From the NCBI GenBank assembly GCA_025057115.1, contig JANWWZ010000005.1:110897-174896 (forward strand): a stretch of DNA of 64,000 nt. Reading direction: 5' to 3'. Shown one piece after another: positions 9,471-17,120 of the stretch (position 1 is its first letter; the number at the start of each line of letters is the position of its first letter). Under the pieces are notes generated by a model that was not told where the DNA came from, searched no databases, and saw only the letters and a program-made list of their open reading frames with translations. Source of the stretch: Bernardetiaceae bacterium (GTDB lineage: Bacteria; Bacteroidota; Bacteroidia; Cytophagales; Thermoflexibacteraceae). The position numbers and the translations under genes are program-made.

Positions 9471-10073
9471 AAATCTTACTTGTTAGTGTGGGCTATGGGC
9501 ATATCGTTCATCGCCTTTGCCCAAAATGACAGCGATACTCCTCCAGGCTTTTTTAGCGACGAAGAAAATGAAAATTTGCCCGTTAGGATTCAGCCTACTC
9601 CTAATGATCAACGGTCAAGTCAGGAACAGGATGGGCAACACGCACCGCCTCCCCCACCTGACCCAGAAACATTGCGGACATATATTCGCGTAGGGGCTAT
9701 TTGCAAAGACGGCACGCGAAGCTATTCCGTCAGCAGCGGTACTTGCTCTGGTCATGGCGGTGTTGCTTTCTGGCTGTATGGACCTCCTGGCACGCCGCCT
9801 GATACGCCATTAGAACAACTCGTACAAATTGCGCCAGGGCAACGCCGCCGCACTAATCATCGCGTTATTCCTCTAGAGCCTTCTCACTACTATCAACAAG
9901 CAGTGGTAGAAAGCGACCCAATGTACGGATGGATTTACCGCAGCCGACATCCGGCTGCCATCTTTGTAGATATTCTTATCATCGTTCTTGCCTTTTTGCA
10001 AGTGGGGTGGTTTATCCGAAAAGCTATTGAACGTTATCGCTCTGGTAACCAACAACAAAATTCACCAACATGA
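9468..10073 (+). CDS. Signal-peptide protein with DUF3761-like motif and C-terminal membrane helix, coupled to cas1
   Basis: 201 residues. The first 18 residues (MKSYLLVWAMGISFIAFA) are a signal peptide. A Pro-rich acidic linker with a run of six prolines follows, then ICKDGTRSYS...GTCSGHGGV, which resembles the CxDGxxSxS/GTCSxHGGV signature I recall from DUF3761. A transmembrane helix near residues 165-185 is followed by a basic tail, so the domain should lie in the periplasm. Its stop overlaps the cas1 start by 4 bases (ATGA), so the two are translationally coupled. A longer in-frame start upstream is possible but would bury the signal peptide. Function unknown; an anti-sigma or sensor role for the sigma factor upstream is conceivable. 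Confidence 0.7.
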   Translation: MKSYLLVWAMGISFIAFAQNDSDTPPGFFSDEENENLPVRIQPTPNDQRSSQEQDGQHAPPPPPDPETLRTYIRVGAICKDGTRSYSVSSGTCSGHGGVAFWLYGPPGTPPDTPLEQLVQIAPGQRRRTNHRVIPLEPSHYYQQAVVESDPMYGWIYRSRHPAAIFVDILIIVLAFLQVGWFIRKAIERYRSGNQQQNSPT

Positions 10074-11068
10074 CACAGATTCACATCAATACTTTTGGTG
10101 CTTCTGTTCATAGAGTGCAAGGTAGTTTTGAAATTATTACCCAAGAAGGCAAAACGCGCATTTCACCAGAGAAAATACGCAGTTTAGTAATTAGTTCAGC
10201 AGCGCACATTAGTTCTGATGCTATTCTGCTTGCCATTGAACACGAAATTGAGATCCTCTTCACTGACCGACGTGGACAGCCCATTGGACGCGTATGGAGT
10301 TACAAATATGGCAGCATTAGCACTATCCGAAAGCAACAAGTTTTATTTTCCAAAAATGCTGCTGGTGGGGAATGGGTGAAAGACAATGGTATTAGGCGCA
10401 TTAAAGCCCAGCAAGCTATTTTAAAAGCCATTGGGCGCGATAGACCTGCTCATCAAAACGCTATTCATGAAACCATTGCGCGGATGGAGGAATTTGCCAA
10501 TGCCATCGCTCAACTTCCTCAAGCCCCTGCCTACGAATGGGCTGCTACCCTGCGCGGTTATGAAGGCAATGCTTCTAAGCTCTACTTTGAAATGCTTTCT
10601 GATCTACTTCCAGAGCAGTACCAATTTAAGGTTCGCACGCGCCGACCCGCTCAGGATATCTTTAACGCTGCATTGAATTACCTCTATGGTATCCTTTATG
10701 GCAATGTGGAAGGAGCGCTTATTAAAGCAGGTATCGACCCTTACTTAGGAGTGTTGCACGCCGATGAATATAACAGACCCGTGCTAGCATTTGATATGAT
10801 TGAGCGCTATCGACATTGGGCAGAGGCTGTTCTGATGCAAATCTGCTTCCGAAGGCTTTTGCTTCCTTCTATGGCAATTTATCAGCAGGGAGGATGGTGG
10901 ATGGAAAACGAAGGCAAGCGTTTACTTGCTACTTCTTTCAATGACTATCTCAACGAAGTCATCACTCATAACAACAAACGACGCACTCGCCTTACTCATA
11001 TTCAAGAAGATGCCAACCAACTCGCTCAGCAATTGCTTAAAATGGATATGGAGCATGAAACTCAATAG
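10070..11068 (+). CDS. cas1: CRISPR-associated endonuclease Cas1
   Basis: 332 residues, normal Cas1 length. The N-terminal beta domain (residues 1-85) contains ISPEKIRSLVIS and ILFTDRRGQPIGR, and the helical catalytic domain carries the metal ligands Glu165 (RGYEGNASKLYF), His230 (GVLHADEYNRP) and Glu245 (AFDMIERYRH). All three are intact, so the integrase should be active. Cas1 with Cas2 inserts new spacers into CRISPR arrays. The gene is coupled to the membrane-protein gene upstream and followed 3 bases later by cas2. No interference genes and no CRISPR array are visible within the window, so its array or effector must lie elsewhere or be missing. Confidence 0.95.
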   Translation: MTQIHINTFGASVHRVQGSFEIITQEGKTRISPEKIRSLVISSAAHISSDAILLAIEHEIEILFTDRRGQPIGRVWSYKYGSISTIRKQQVLFSKNAAGGEWVKDNGIRRIKAQQAILKAIGRDRPAHQNAIHETIARMEEFANAIAQLPQAPAYEWAATLRGYEGNASKLYFEMLSDLLPEQYQFKVRTRRPAQDIFNAALNYLYGILYGNVEGALIKAGIDPYLGVLHADEYNRPVLAFDMIERYRHWAEAVLMQICFRRLLLPSMAIYQQGGWWMENEGKRLLATSFNDYLNEVITHNNKRRTRLTHIQEDANQLAQQLLKMDMEHETQ

Positions 11069-11071
11069 CCC

Positions 11072-11758
11072 ATGAAAGACCCCGTTGAGATCATGCGGCG
11101 GCTTAACAAAAGTCTCCAACTGCGCAATCAAATGATTCATAACCGTTTGTTGGGATTGGACTCCTCTTCACCGCAAACCCGCTCAGAAGAGGAAAAGCCG
11201 CCTTCTGGTGATCAAGACGCCACTCCGGTGGATGATTTCAGTTTGCCATTTTTCTTGATAGATGAAGAAGCCCCACCTGAGATTGAGCAAGCATGCGTGA
11301 ATCAGACAATTGATCTTGGTGGTGAAGCATCGCAACCTGCTGCTAAGGTTAGAAAGCGCGGCATGCCCAAACCCAATGAAGAACAGATAGCCGCGGCTAC
11401 CGAAAGAATTGAAGCCCTGAAAAGTTATTTTGCTCAACTCAAACCAAAACCTGCTGGATATATGCTTTGCTTTGTCATGTATGATGTCGAAGATGATCGA
11501 ATTCGCAAAAAAATTGCCGATTATCTCATCGAAAAAGGACTGCAGCGCGTGCAAAAGTCTGTTTTTCTAGGTCAGCTCAGTCAGAAAACCTATGATGAGA
11601 TTTATCGCACTATGCATGCGCTGCAGGCAACGTATGAAAACCAAGATTCCATTATGATAGTACCCATAGCTGAACAAGAGTTGCGCTCTATGCGACTCAT
11701 CGGGCGCGACATTGATGTGGAAATTACTCTAGGAAGAGCTCACACTTTGTTCTTTTGA
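11072..11758 (+). CDS. cas2: Cas2 with long N-terminal extension
   Basis: 228 residues, more than twice the usual Cas2 size. The Cas2 ferredoxin-like domain is at about residues 130-228 (CFVMYDVEDDRIRKKIADYL, RVQKSVFLGQLS, IMIVPI), with the conserved Asp in MYDVEDD. The first 130 residues are not a domain I recognise: a short basic helix (RRLNKSLQLRNQMIHNRL), an acidic and Pro-rich low-complexity stretch, and a charged helix EEQIAAATERIEALKSYFAQL that could be a coiled coil. The extension may tether a partner or control assembly of the Cas1-Cas2 complex. Spacing to cas1 is 3 bases. Confidence 0.9.
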   Translation: MKDPVEIMRRLNKSLQLRNQMIHNRLLGLDSSSPQTRSEEEKPPSGDQDATPVDDFSLPFFLIDEEAPPEIEQACVNQTIDLGGEASQPAAKVRKRGMPKPNEEQIAAATERIEALKSYFAQLKPKPAGYMLCFVMYDVEDDRIRKKIADYLIEKGLQRVQKSVFLGQLSQKTYDEIYRTMHALQATYENQDSIMIVPIAEQELRSMRLIGRDIDVEITLGRAHTLFF

Positions 11759-11855
11759 AACGGGTTCATCCATGTAAAACTTGCCGCTAATGCACGAAAT
11801 GCAAGTTTCATCTGCGCGTTCGTGGGTAAATTAAACTTTTTATGCAACCCCTACC

Positions 11856-11879
11856 GTTGTTCGCCTGCCCACGAACAAC
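11856..11879. repeat. Palindrome GTTGTTCG...CGAACAAC
   Basis: Perfect 8-base arms around an 8-base centre. It shares the TTGTTCG/CGAACAA core with the copies at 5426, 11931 and 11969. Confidence 0.6.
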
Positions 11880-11930
11880 CTTATTGTGATTAAAAGCGCA
11901 AAAAGTGCGGCTGGGCTGTTTTTCACAAAT

Positions 11931-11968
11931 AAAGAGCATTGTTCGTGAAGACACGAATAATACTCTTT
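11931..11968. repeat. Long hairpin, first of a tandem pair after cas2
   Basis: Arms of 17 bases (AAAGAGCATTGTTCGTG against CACGAATAATACTCTTT) pair with one mismatch and one G-T wobble around a 4-base loop. It directly abuts the next hairpin. It may terminate or stabilise the cas transcript, or belong to a REP-like family. Confidence 0.65.
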
Positions 11969-11998
11969 GCCATTGTTCGTGTCTTCACGAACAATGGC
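11969..11998. repeat. Perfect 13-base-arm hairpin, second of the tandem pair
   Basis: GCCATTGTTCGTG, loop TCTT, CACGAACAATGGC: 13 perfect pairs. This is the best-preserved copy of the dispersed palindrome family in the window. Its length resembles that of a CRISPR repeat, but there are no regularly spaced identical copies. Half copies sit at about 12014, 24105 and 24133. Confidence 0.75.
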
Positions 11999-12024
11999 GA
12001 AAAATTAAACAAACGAACAATGGC

Positions 12025-12875
12025 AAAGGTTTCATCTGTGCATTCGCGGCTAATTTTCATGTATTTGTAGTTGAATTAAAAATTTCATTTTACCCAAACT
12101 GCATTACAATGCATGCAACTTTTTCTAGCAGCTAATACTTGAAATGGAGAATAACCTAAAAAAGTTTTGCATTTGGGACAAACGTAACTAGCTCTAAACT
12201 CGACATCTAAAGCTTTTAGTTTTTCTTCTTCGCTTATGCTTTCGCAAACTATGATAGCAATAGCACTCCCTACGAATGGAATAAGCGATAAACCTGCGCG
12301 CAAAATGGTTTTTTTCCATTTCCCCCTTCTACTAATGGCTCTTTTCATTTTTTCGTAATGAAGATATACTTCCTCCAACTGGGCAAAGGCTTTTGTATAA
12401 TCATTAGGATTAGAGGCATCGGGCTGCTCGCTGGCAGGTAGGCGAAAGTAGGGAGATAAATCTAACCTAATGTTAGCGATTTTGACTTCATCTCCTGGTT
12501 TTAATACACACCGCTTCACCTGCAACTGATTAACAAACGTCCCATTGGCTGAGCCTAAATCTTCTATCAGCAGAGAAAAGTTGCCCAACACCGTTAGCTC
12601 AGCATGAGTGCCACTCACCTGCGGAAAATCCAAGACAATATCGTTATCAGGATGCCGACCTATTCGATACTTTTTCATAAATATTTAAATTAAAACTTTT
12701 AGCCGCGTATGATTTCCGTACAAATTATAGTTTTTTTCTTTATATTCATGCCGTTAAAATAATTCGACTATGACACCCAAAGACCAAGAAAAAACTTCGG
12801 CGATTCACAACAAAAGTCAAAGTGCAGAAGGAAATGCTTCGCAAAGCAGCAATCAAGTTAGCAACGTAACTGGTG
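12025..12875. repeat. Left copy of a ~0.85 kb segmental duplication flanking the signalling island
   Basis: This segment matches the one at about 23088-23955 in the same orientation. It runs from the TTTCATCTGTGCATTCGCGG unit through the whole FHA gene, its divergent upstream region, and about the first 35 codons of the next gene. Matching stretches include TTTGTAGTTGAATTAAAAA before the FHA stop and CAAAGCAGCAATCAAGTTAG in the next gene. Ends are estimated by eye. Confidence 0.8.
12085..12678 (-). CDS. FHA domain protein with C-terminal zinc ribbon
   Basis: 197 residues. The FHA domain (residues 3-80) has the phosphothreonine-binding signature GRHPDND, SGTHAEL and SANGTFVNQ intact. A charged helical linker follows, then a hydrophobic stretch (AGLSLIPFVGSAIAIIVC, about residues 130-147) that could be a membrane helix, and a C-terminal zinc ribbon (CPKC...CMHC). 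FHA modules bind phosphothreonine peptides, so it is a candidate reader of the kinase encoded in the same island. It is transcribed away from the island's plus-strand genes. A frameshifted paralogue lies at the island's right end. Confidence 0.85.
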   Translation of the reverse strand: MKKYRIGRHPDNDIVLDFPQVSGTHAELTVLGNFSLLIEDLGSANGTFVNQLQVKRCVLKPGDEVKIANIRLDLSPYFRLPASEQPDASNPNDYTKAFAQLEEVYLHYEKMKRAISRRGKWKKTILRAGLSLIPFVGSAIAIIVCESISEEEKLKALDVEFRASYVCPKCKTFLGYSPFQVLAARKSCMHCNAVWVK

Positions 12876-13726
12876 GCACAGTAGGAGGCGTAATTGCTAC
12901 CTCAGGTGTTTTGGCTGTTGCATGGGGAATGAGCCAGCAAGGAGAAATAAACCCCCAAATAGCAAAAGCTGCTCAAGATGAAAGTTCTCCAAAGCAGTCT
13001 CCCGAAGCAGAGCAAGTAAACCAAAGCCAATGCAGTGAAAGCGACCCCGTATTTGAAAGCACTCAAAAAACTACTAACCACTACAGCAATGACGCACCAA
13101 TTTCCGCAGCCACTTCTGTGCGCGATGATATGAGTTTCTCGGAAGCATTTGCTGCTGCTCGGCAGGAAGTAGGTTCAGGAGGAGTATTTATTTGGCGAGG
13201 AAACCTATATGGCACTTACTACAAAGAAGAATGGGAAAACATGACCTCCGAACAAAAAGCGGAATACAATCAAGCCATCAGCCAATATGCTGCCCAGCAT
13301 TTGCCCAACACCTCAGAACCTTCCACACCAGAAGAGGAACCCCTTGAAAATCGAACGCAAGAGGAAGTATATGCTGCCCTGCATCAAGCAAATTATGCCT
13401 CTGCGAAAGAGGAAAGAATAGTCCTTGCAAGAGCCGATTTCAACGAAGACGGTGTAATCGATGCCGTGTTGATAGACACTAATAATGATGGAGAGCCTGA
13501 TAGAATAGCAATAGATAGCAACTACGATGGAATAGTAGATGCCGTAGCCGTTGATCACGACTATGATAATATAGCAGATGCCATCTACCTGGACTTCAAC
13601 CAAGACGGTACTCCTGATTTAGTTACTGATACAAATAACATCATAGACCCTGAAATGAACATTACTCAAACGATGGACAACAGCGATGACTTTGACAACG
13701 ATGCAGATGTATCGGAGTGGATGTAA
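12770..13726 (+). CDS. Unknown protein with calcium-binding-type 13-residue repeats
   Basis: 318 residues. The N-terminus is polar (SQSAEGNASQSSNQ) and followed by a Gly/Val-rich hydrophobic stretch around residues 35-52. A central motif, SFSEAFAAARQEVGSGGVF followed by WRGNLYGTYYKEEW, recurs to my recollection in Bacteroidota proteins of unknown function. Residues 222-290 hold tandem 13-residue units DFNEDGVID, DTNNDGEPD, DSNYDGIVD, DHDYDNIAD, DFNQDGTPD, the DxNxDGxxD pattern of calcium-binding loops. The end overlaps the caspase gene start by 41 bases. A truncated paralogue of its N-terminus is found at 23852. Function unknown. Confidence 0.75.
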   Translation: MTPKDQEKTSAIHNKSQSAEGNASQSSNQVSNVTGGTVGGVIATSGVLAVAWGMSQQGEINPQIAKAAQDESSPKQSPEAEQVNQSQCSESDPVFESTQKTTNHYSNDAPISAATSVRDDMSFSEAFAAARQEVGSGGVFIWRGNLYGTYYKEEWENMTSEQKAEYNQAISQYAAQHLPNTSEPSTPEEEPLENRTQEEVYAALHQANYASAKEERIVLARADFNEDGVIDAVLIDTNNDGEPDRIAIDSNYDGIVDAVAVDHDYDNIADAIYLDFNQDGTPDLVTDTNNIIDPEMNITQTMDNSDDFDNDADVSEWM

Positions 13727-14483
13727 GCTATGGCTTTTACTGTGTTTTTGCCAAATAGGAGCAAGAACGTATGCGCAAGACTCCCGAATATATGCAGTAG
13801 TAGTAGGCATAGCTGACTATTTGCACAATAATCCTGTGTCGGGATTAAAAGATTTAAACTTTTGCGATGACGATGCAAGAGCGATGCATCAATTTTTAAG
13901 TCGTACTAATGCACACGTAGTCTTGCTTACGGATGCCCAAGCTACCAAACGCAACATTTTGCAAGCCATGACCCGCGTGTTTGGAATGGCTTCCGAAAAA
14001 GATAAACTATTGTTCTTCTTTTCAGGACATGGGTCCCCGCAAGGGTTTATTCCTCATGACTTCAATAGCAATAACTTCCTATTTCACAGTGAGATTAAAG
14101 CTCTCTTTAAACAGTCAAAGGCTCGGCTGCGCGTATGCATTGCCGACGCTTGCCACGCTGGAAGCATCAAGCAGAGAACAACCCATTCCCGCGCTCCTGG
14201 TGACAATCAAAAAACACTAAAAAGTAGCCCCGAAGTAGTGGTGATCATGTCATCCAGAAGTGAAGAAGTGTCGCAAGAAGATCCTCAATTACAAAGAGGC
14301 GTATTCACTTATTTTTTGCTGAAAGCACTTAGCGGAAGGGCGGATGCCAACAACGACCGAAAAATCAGCATTACAGAACTGTTTAACTACCTAAGCAATC
14401 AAGTTGCTATCTATACAAACCAAGAACAGCATCCAATCATTTTTGGTCGATTTGATAAAAATATGATCATCGTAAACTACTAG
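13686..14483 (+). CDS. Caspase-like (peptidase C14) protease with signal peptide
   Basis: 265 residues. After a hydrophobic segment (LWLLLCFCQIGA, with a plausible cleavage after RTYA) comes the caspase p20 fold: YAVVVGIADY, then the catalytic His in FFFSGHGS (His115) and the catalytic Cys in IADACHAG (Cys156), and a p10-like end with VFTYFLLKALSGRADANND. Both catalytic residues are intact. With the signal peptide it should act in the periplasm or outside. Start codons at 13701 and 13707 would give the same signal peptide and less overlap with the upstream gene. In defence and cell-death systems such proteases are effectors; here that is inference. Confidence 0.88.
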   Translation: MTLTTMQMYRSGCKLWLLLCFCQIGARTYAQDSRIYAVVVGIADYLHNNPVSGLKDLNFCDDDARAMHQFLSRTNAHVVLLTDAQATKRNILQAMTRVFGMASEKDKLLFFFSGHGSPQGFIPHDFNSNNFLFHSEIKALFKQSKARLRVCIADACHAGSIKQRTTHSRAPGDNQKTLKSSPEVVVIMSSRSEEVSQEDPQLQRGVFTYFLLKALSGRADANNDRKISITELFNYLSNQVAIYTNQEQHPIIFGRFDKNMIIVNY

Positions 14484-14491
14484 CTAAAAAA

Positions 14492-15100
14492 ATGAACATC
14501 ATCGTTACTGAATGCACCAATTGCAAGTTGAAGATTAAGTTCGATGAAGACAAGGTAAATCCTACAACGCCACTGGTGCGCTGTCCTGCATGCCGCGCTA
14601 TTAACAACATAGCTGCTCAACTGAAACAAAAAGAGGACTGGCAGCAATCTTTACAAGAACAAACCCTTGTAGAACAACCTCCTACAGAAGAGGTAGGGTG
14701 GATAGTAGTACACGATGAAAACACACCCGTACAAACCCTCCCTTTAAAAATGGGAAAGAACGTCATCGGCAGAGCAGCTCGAAGCAAGCTCGCAGATGTG
14801 CCAATAGTAACCGAAGACCGATACATGAGCCGTAATCATTGCACAATAGAGGTAATTAGACGAGCCAATGGGCAGCTTCAATACGTCATTTATGACAACG
14901 GCAGTACCAACGGCACTTACATCAATGCTGTAAAAAGCTCGCGCTTGAAACCTAACATGCAGGTGATCCTACACGATGGCGATACCATTCAAATAGGAAG
15001 AACAAAAGTGGTGCTGAAAACCAAAGAATGCGCCGCTAACGCTGCACAAGCCACAAGTACGGTTGTCATGTCTAGTTACATGCCCACTATTATCATGTAA
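14492..15100 (+). CDS. Zinc-ribbon/FHA domain protein
   Basis: 202 residues. A short N-terminal zinc ribbon (CTNC...CPAC, residues 8-35) precedes a linker and an FHA domain at about residues 80-180. The phosphothreonine-binding signature is present as GRAARS, SRNH and GSTNGTYIN. No membrane segment, so cytoplasmic. It lies 8 bases after the caspase gene and 3 bases before the PP2C gene, which marks it as part of one operon and as the probable reader of phosphorylation set by the kinase and removed by the phosphatase. Confidence 0.88.
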   Translation: MNIIVTECTNCKLKIKFDEDKVNPTTPLVRCPACRAINNIAAQLKQKEDWQQSLQEQTLVEQPPTEEVGWIVVHDENTPVQTLPLKMGKNVIGRAARSKLADVPIVTEDRYMSRNHCTIEVIRRANGQLQYVIYDNGSTNGTYINAVKSSRLKPNMQVILHDGDTIQIGRTKVVLKTKECAANAAQATSTVVMSSYMPTIIM

Positions 15101-15103
15101 AAC

Positions 15104-17014
15104 ATGAAAACGTTAAAAATAACCATAGCTCCCCCGCTTGCTTTTAATGAACAGGGCAAGCGGGCTAACAACGAAGACAGCATTTTTCCTCCTCTTGACC
15201 AAGCTGATATCCATAGCCGCTTATTTATGGTATGCGATGGAGTAGGCGGTGCTGAAAAAGGAGAAATTGCAAGCCAGATCGCCTGCCAAACCATTAGCCA
15301 GTTTTTTGCCAAATACTGCCCTGACTTCTCCAATGAAGAACACGTGCAAAAAGCTGTGCAAATCGCACAACAAGAAATAGAAATGTACATCAAAAGGCAT
15401 CCCGAAGCGCAAGGTATGGCAACTACCCTTGCATTGTTACACCTACACACACAAGGCGCTACCGTAGCCCACATAGGGGATAGTCGCGTCTATCACATCC
15501 GCAATGGAAAAATTCTCTACAAAACACGCGACCATACCCTGGTTAATGAATGGCTCGCCAATGAAATCATTACCCCCGAAGAGGCTAAAAACCATCCTAA
15601 AAAAAACGTGTTAGTCAGAGCCCTGCAAGGAACCAATCAGCAAAAAGCAAAAGCAGAAGTAAAACTCATTACTGACCTGCAACCTAATGACTATTTTTTA
15701 CTATGCTCTGACGGGGTGCTTGAACACTTAGAAGACGATACCTTATGCCAAATCCTCCAAAGTAACAACAGTCTCGAGCAGAAAATAGAGGTCATCAAAG
15801 AGTATGGAAGAGACATCAACCGAGACAATTACTCAGCATACCTAATAGCGCTCGAAAGTGTAACAGACCAACCACCCCTCTCTACCAGCATAAAAGCCCC
15901 CGCCAGTAAACCCCGCACGGCAAACTACAACCAAGCAGATAAAAGCTCTCCAACTAAAGCAAAAAAATTCCAACTGCTCAACCTACCTAAAATTAAAAAA
16001 GCCGAAGCAACACCGCAGCAGGACTTGAACCAAATCCAACCTACTAACAAGAGTAAAAAATACGTAACTCTTTCCGTTCTTGCAGCCATCTTACTTCTAG
16101 CAGGCGGACTGTACGCCTTTTTTGGTAGCAAAGAACATGTGCGCACATTTAAAGGACACACCGCTTATGTTTGTTCCGTAGTCTTTTTCCCTGATGGACG
16201 CTATGCTTTGTCAGGAAGTGGGGATAGTACCTTGAAGTTATGGGATATTCCTACAGGGGAGTGTTTGCAAACACTGAAAGAGCATGGCGGTGTAGTTTAT
16301 TCCGTAGCTTTTTCTCCTAATGGACGCTATGCCCTCTCGGCAAGTGAGGACAACACTTTAAAGCTCTGGGACCCCCCTACAGGGCGATGCCTCAAAACAA
16401 TGAAAGGACATGATAATATAGTTCGTTCCATAGCTTTTTCTCCTGATGGACGCTATGCCCTCTCGGGAAGCGATGATTTCACTTTAAAGCTCTGGGACAT
16501 ACAAACAGGTCAATATCTCAAAACACTGGAAGGACATAAAAACATAGTTCGTTCTGTAGCTTTTTCTCCTGATGGGTGTTATGCCCTCTCGGGAAGCGAT
16601 GATAAAACGTTGAAGTTATGGGACCTGACTACAGGTCAATGCCTAAAAACCATGCAAGGGCACAGAGATGTAGTTCGTTCTGTAGCCTTTTCCCCCAATG
16701 GGCGGTATGCCCTCTCAGGAAGCGACGATATAACGTTGAAGTTATGGGACTTGACTACAGGTCAGTGCCTCAAAACGATGGAAGGGCATGAAGGTTGGAT
16801 TAATTCCGTAGCCATTTCTCCTGATGGACAGTATGCCCTCTCGGGAAGTGTTGATAAGGCTTTGAAGCTATGGAATATACAAACGGGTCAATGCTTAAAA
16901 ACAATAGAAGAGCATGGCGGTACGGTTTACTCCGTAGCCTTTTCCCCCGATGGCCGCTATGCCCTCTCAGGAAGTTTAGACAAAACGTTGAAGTTATGGG
17001 ATATAACCAAGTAA
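15104..17014 (+). CDS. PP2C-type Ser/Thr phosphatase with membrane helix and seven WD40 repeats
   Basis: 636 residues. Residues 1-250 are a PP2C domain with the metal-binding motifs NNED (22-25), DGVGG (45-49), GDSR (125-128), SDG near 203 and RDN near 245, all intact. A Lys-rich linker leads to one transmembrane helix at about 320-341, then exactly seven WD40 repeats (about 345-636), enough for one closed propeller. The Lys-rich flank before the helix and the lack of a signal peptide suggest phosphatase inside and propeller outside. It likely reverses phosphorylation by the neighbouring kinase in response to an outside ligand. The repeats are nearly identical to each other and to those of the next three genes. 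Confidence 0.9.
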   Translation: MKTLKITIAPPLAFNEQGKRANNEDSIFPPLDQADIHSRLFMVCDGVGGAEKGEIASQIACQTISQFFAKYCPDFSNEEHVQKAVQIAQQEIEMYIKRHPEAQGMATTLALLHLHTQGATVAHIGDSRVYHIRNGKILYKTRDHTLVNEWLANEIITPEEAKNHPKKNVLVRALQGTNQQKAKAEVKLITDLQPNDYFLLCSDGVLEHLEDDTLCQILQSNNSLEQKIEVIKEYGRDINRDNYSAYLIALESVTDQPPLSTSIKAPASKPRTANYNQADKSSPTKAKKFQLLNLPKIKKAEATPQQDLNQIQPTNKSKKYVTLSVLAAILLLAGGLYAFFGSKEHVRTFKGHTAYVCSVVFFPDGRYALSGSGDSTLKLWDIPTGECLQTLKEHGGVVYSVAFSPNGRYALSASEDNTLKLWDPPTGRCLKTMKGHDNIVRSIAFSPDGRYALSGSDDFTLKLWDIQTGQYLKTLEGHKNIVRSVAFSPDGCYALSGSDDKTLKLWDLTTGQCLKTMQGHRDVVRSVAFSPNGRYALSGSDDITLKLWDLTTGQCLKTMEGHEGWINSVAISPDGQYALSGSVDKALKLWNIQTGQCLKTIEEHGGTVYSVAFSPDGRYALSGSLDKTLKLWDITK

Positions 17015-17120
17015 AAAGATAAGCAAAATCTCGACACACCTTTTGCGCAATTTGCAAAAAGTCAACTTTTTGCCTTACATAACTGCCTCAAACATTTCAA
17101 ACCTTTCCAAACTCACTGAT

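Larger units (their letters stand above)
11759..12084. other. Intergenic region after cas2 with several short palindromes
   Basis: About 326 bases between the ends of the convergent cas2 and FHA genes. It holds three palindromes of one family (listed separately), a half copy (ACGAACAATGGC around 12014), and two copies of a degenerate unit of the form TTTCATCTGNGCATTCGNGG...TAATT. These units also occur near 23088 and 24170. No direct repeats with regular unique spacers are present, so this is not a CRISPR array. Confidence 0.65.

Noticed and set aside
11759..12084. Possible CRISPR array next to cas2
   Set aside because: The similar units are palindromes of unequal length and spacing with no unique spacers of constant size between identical repeats.
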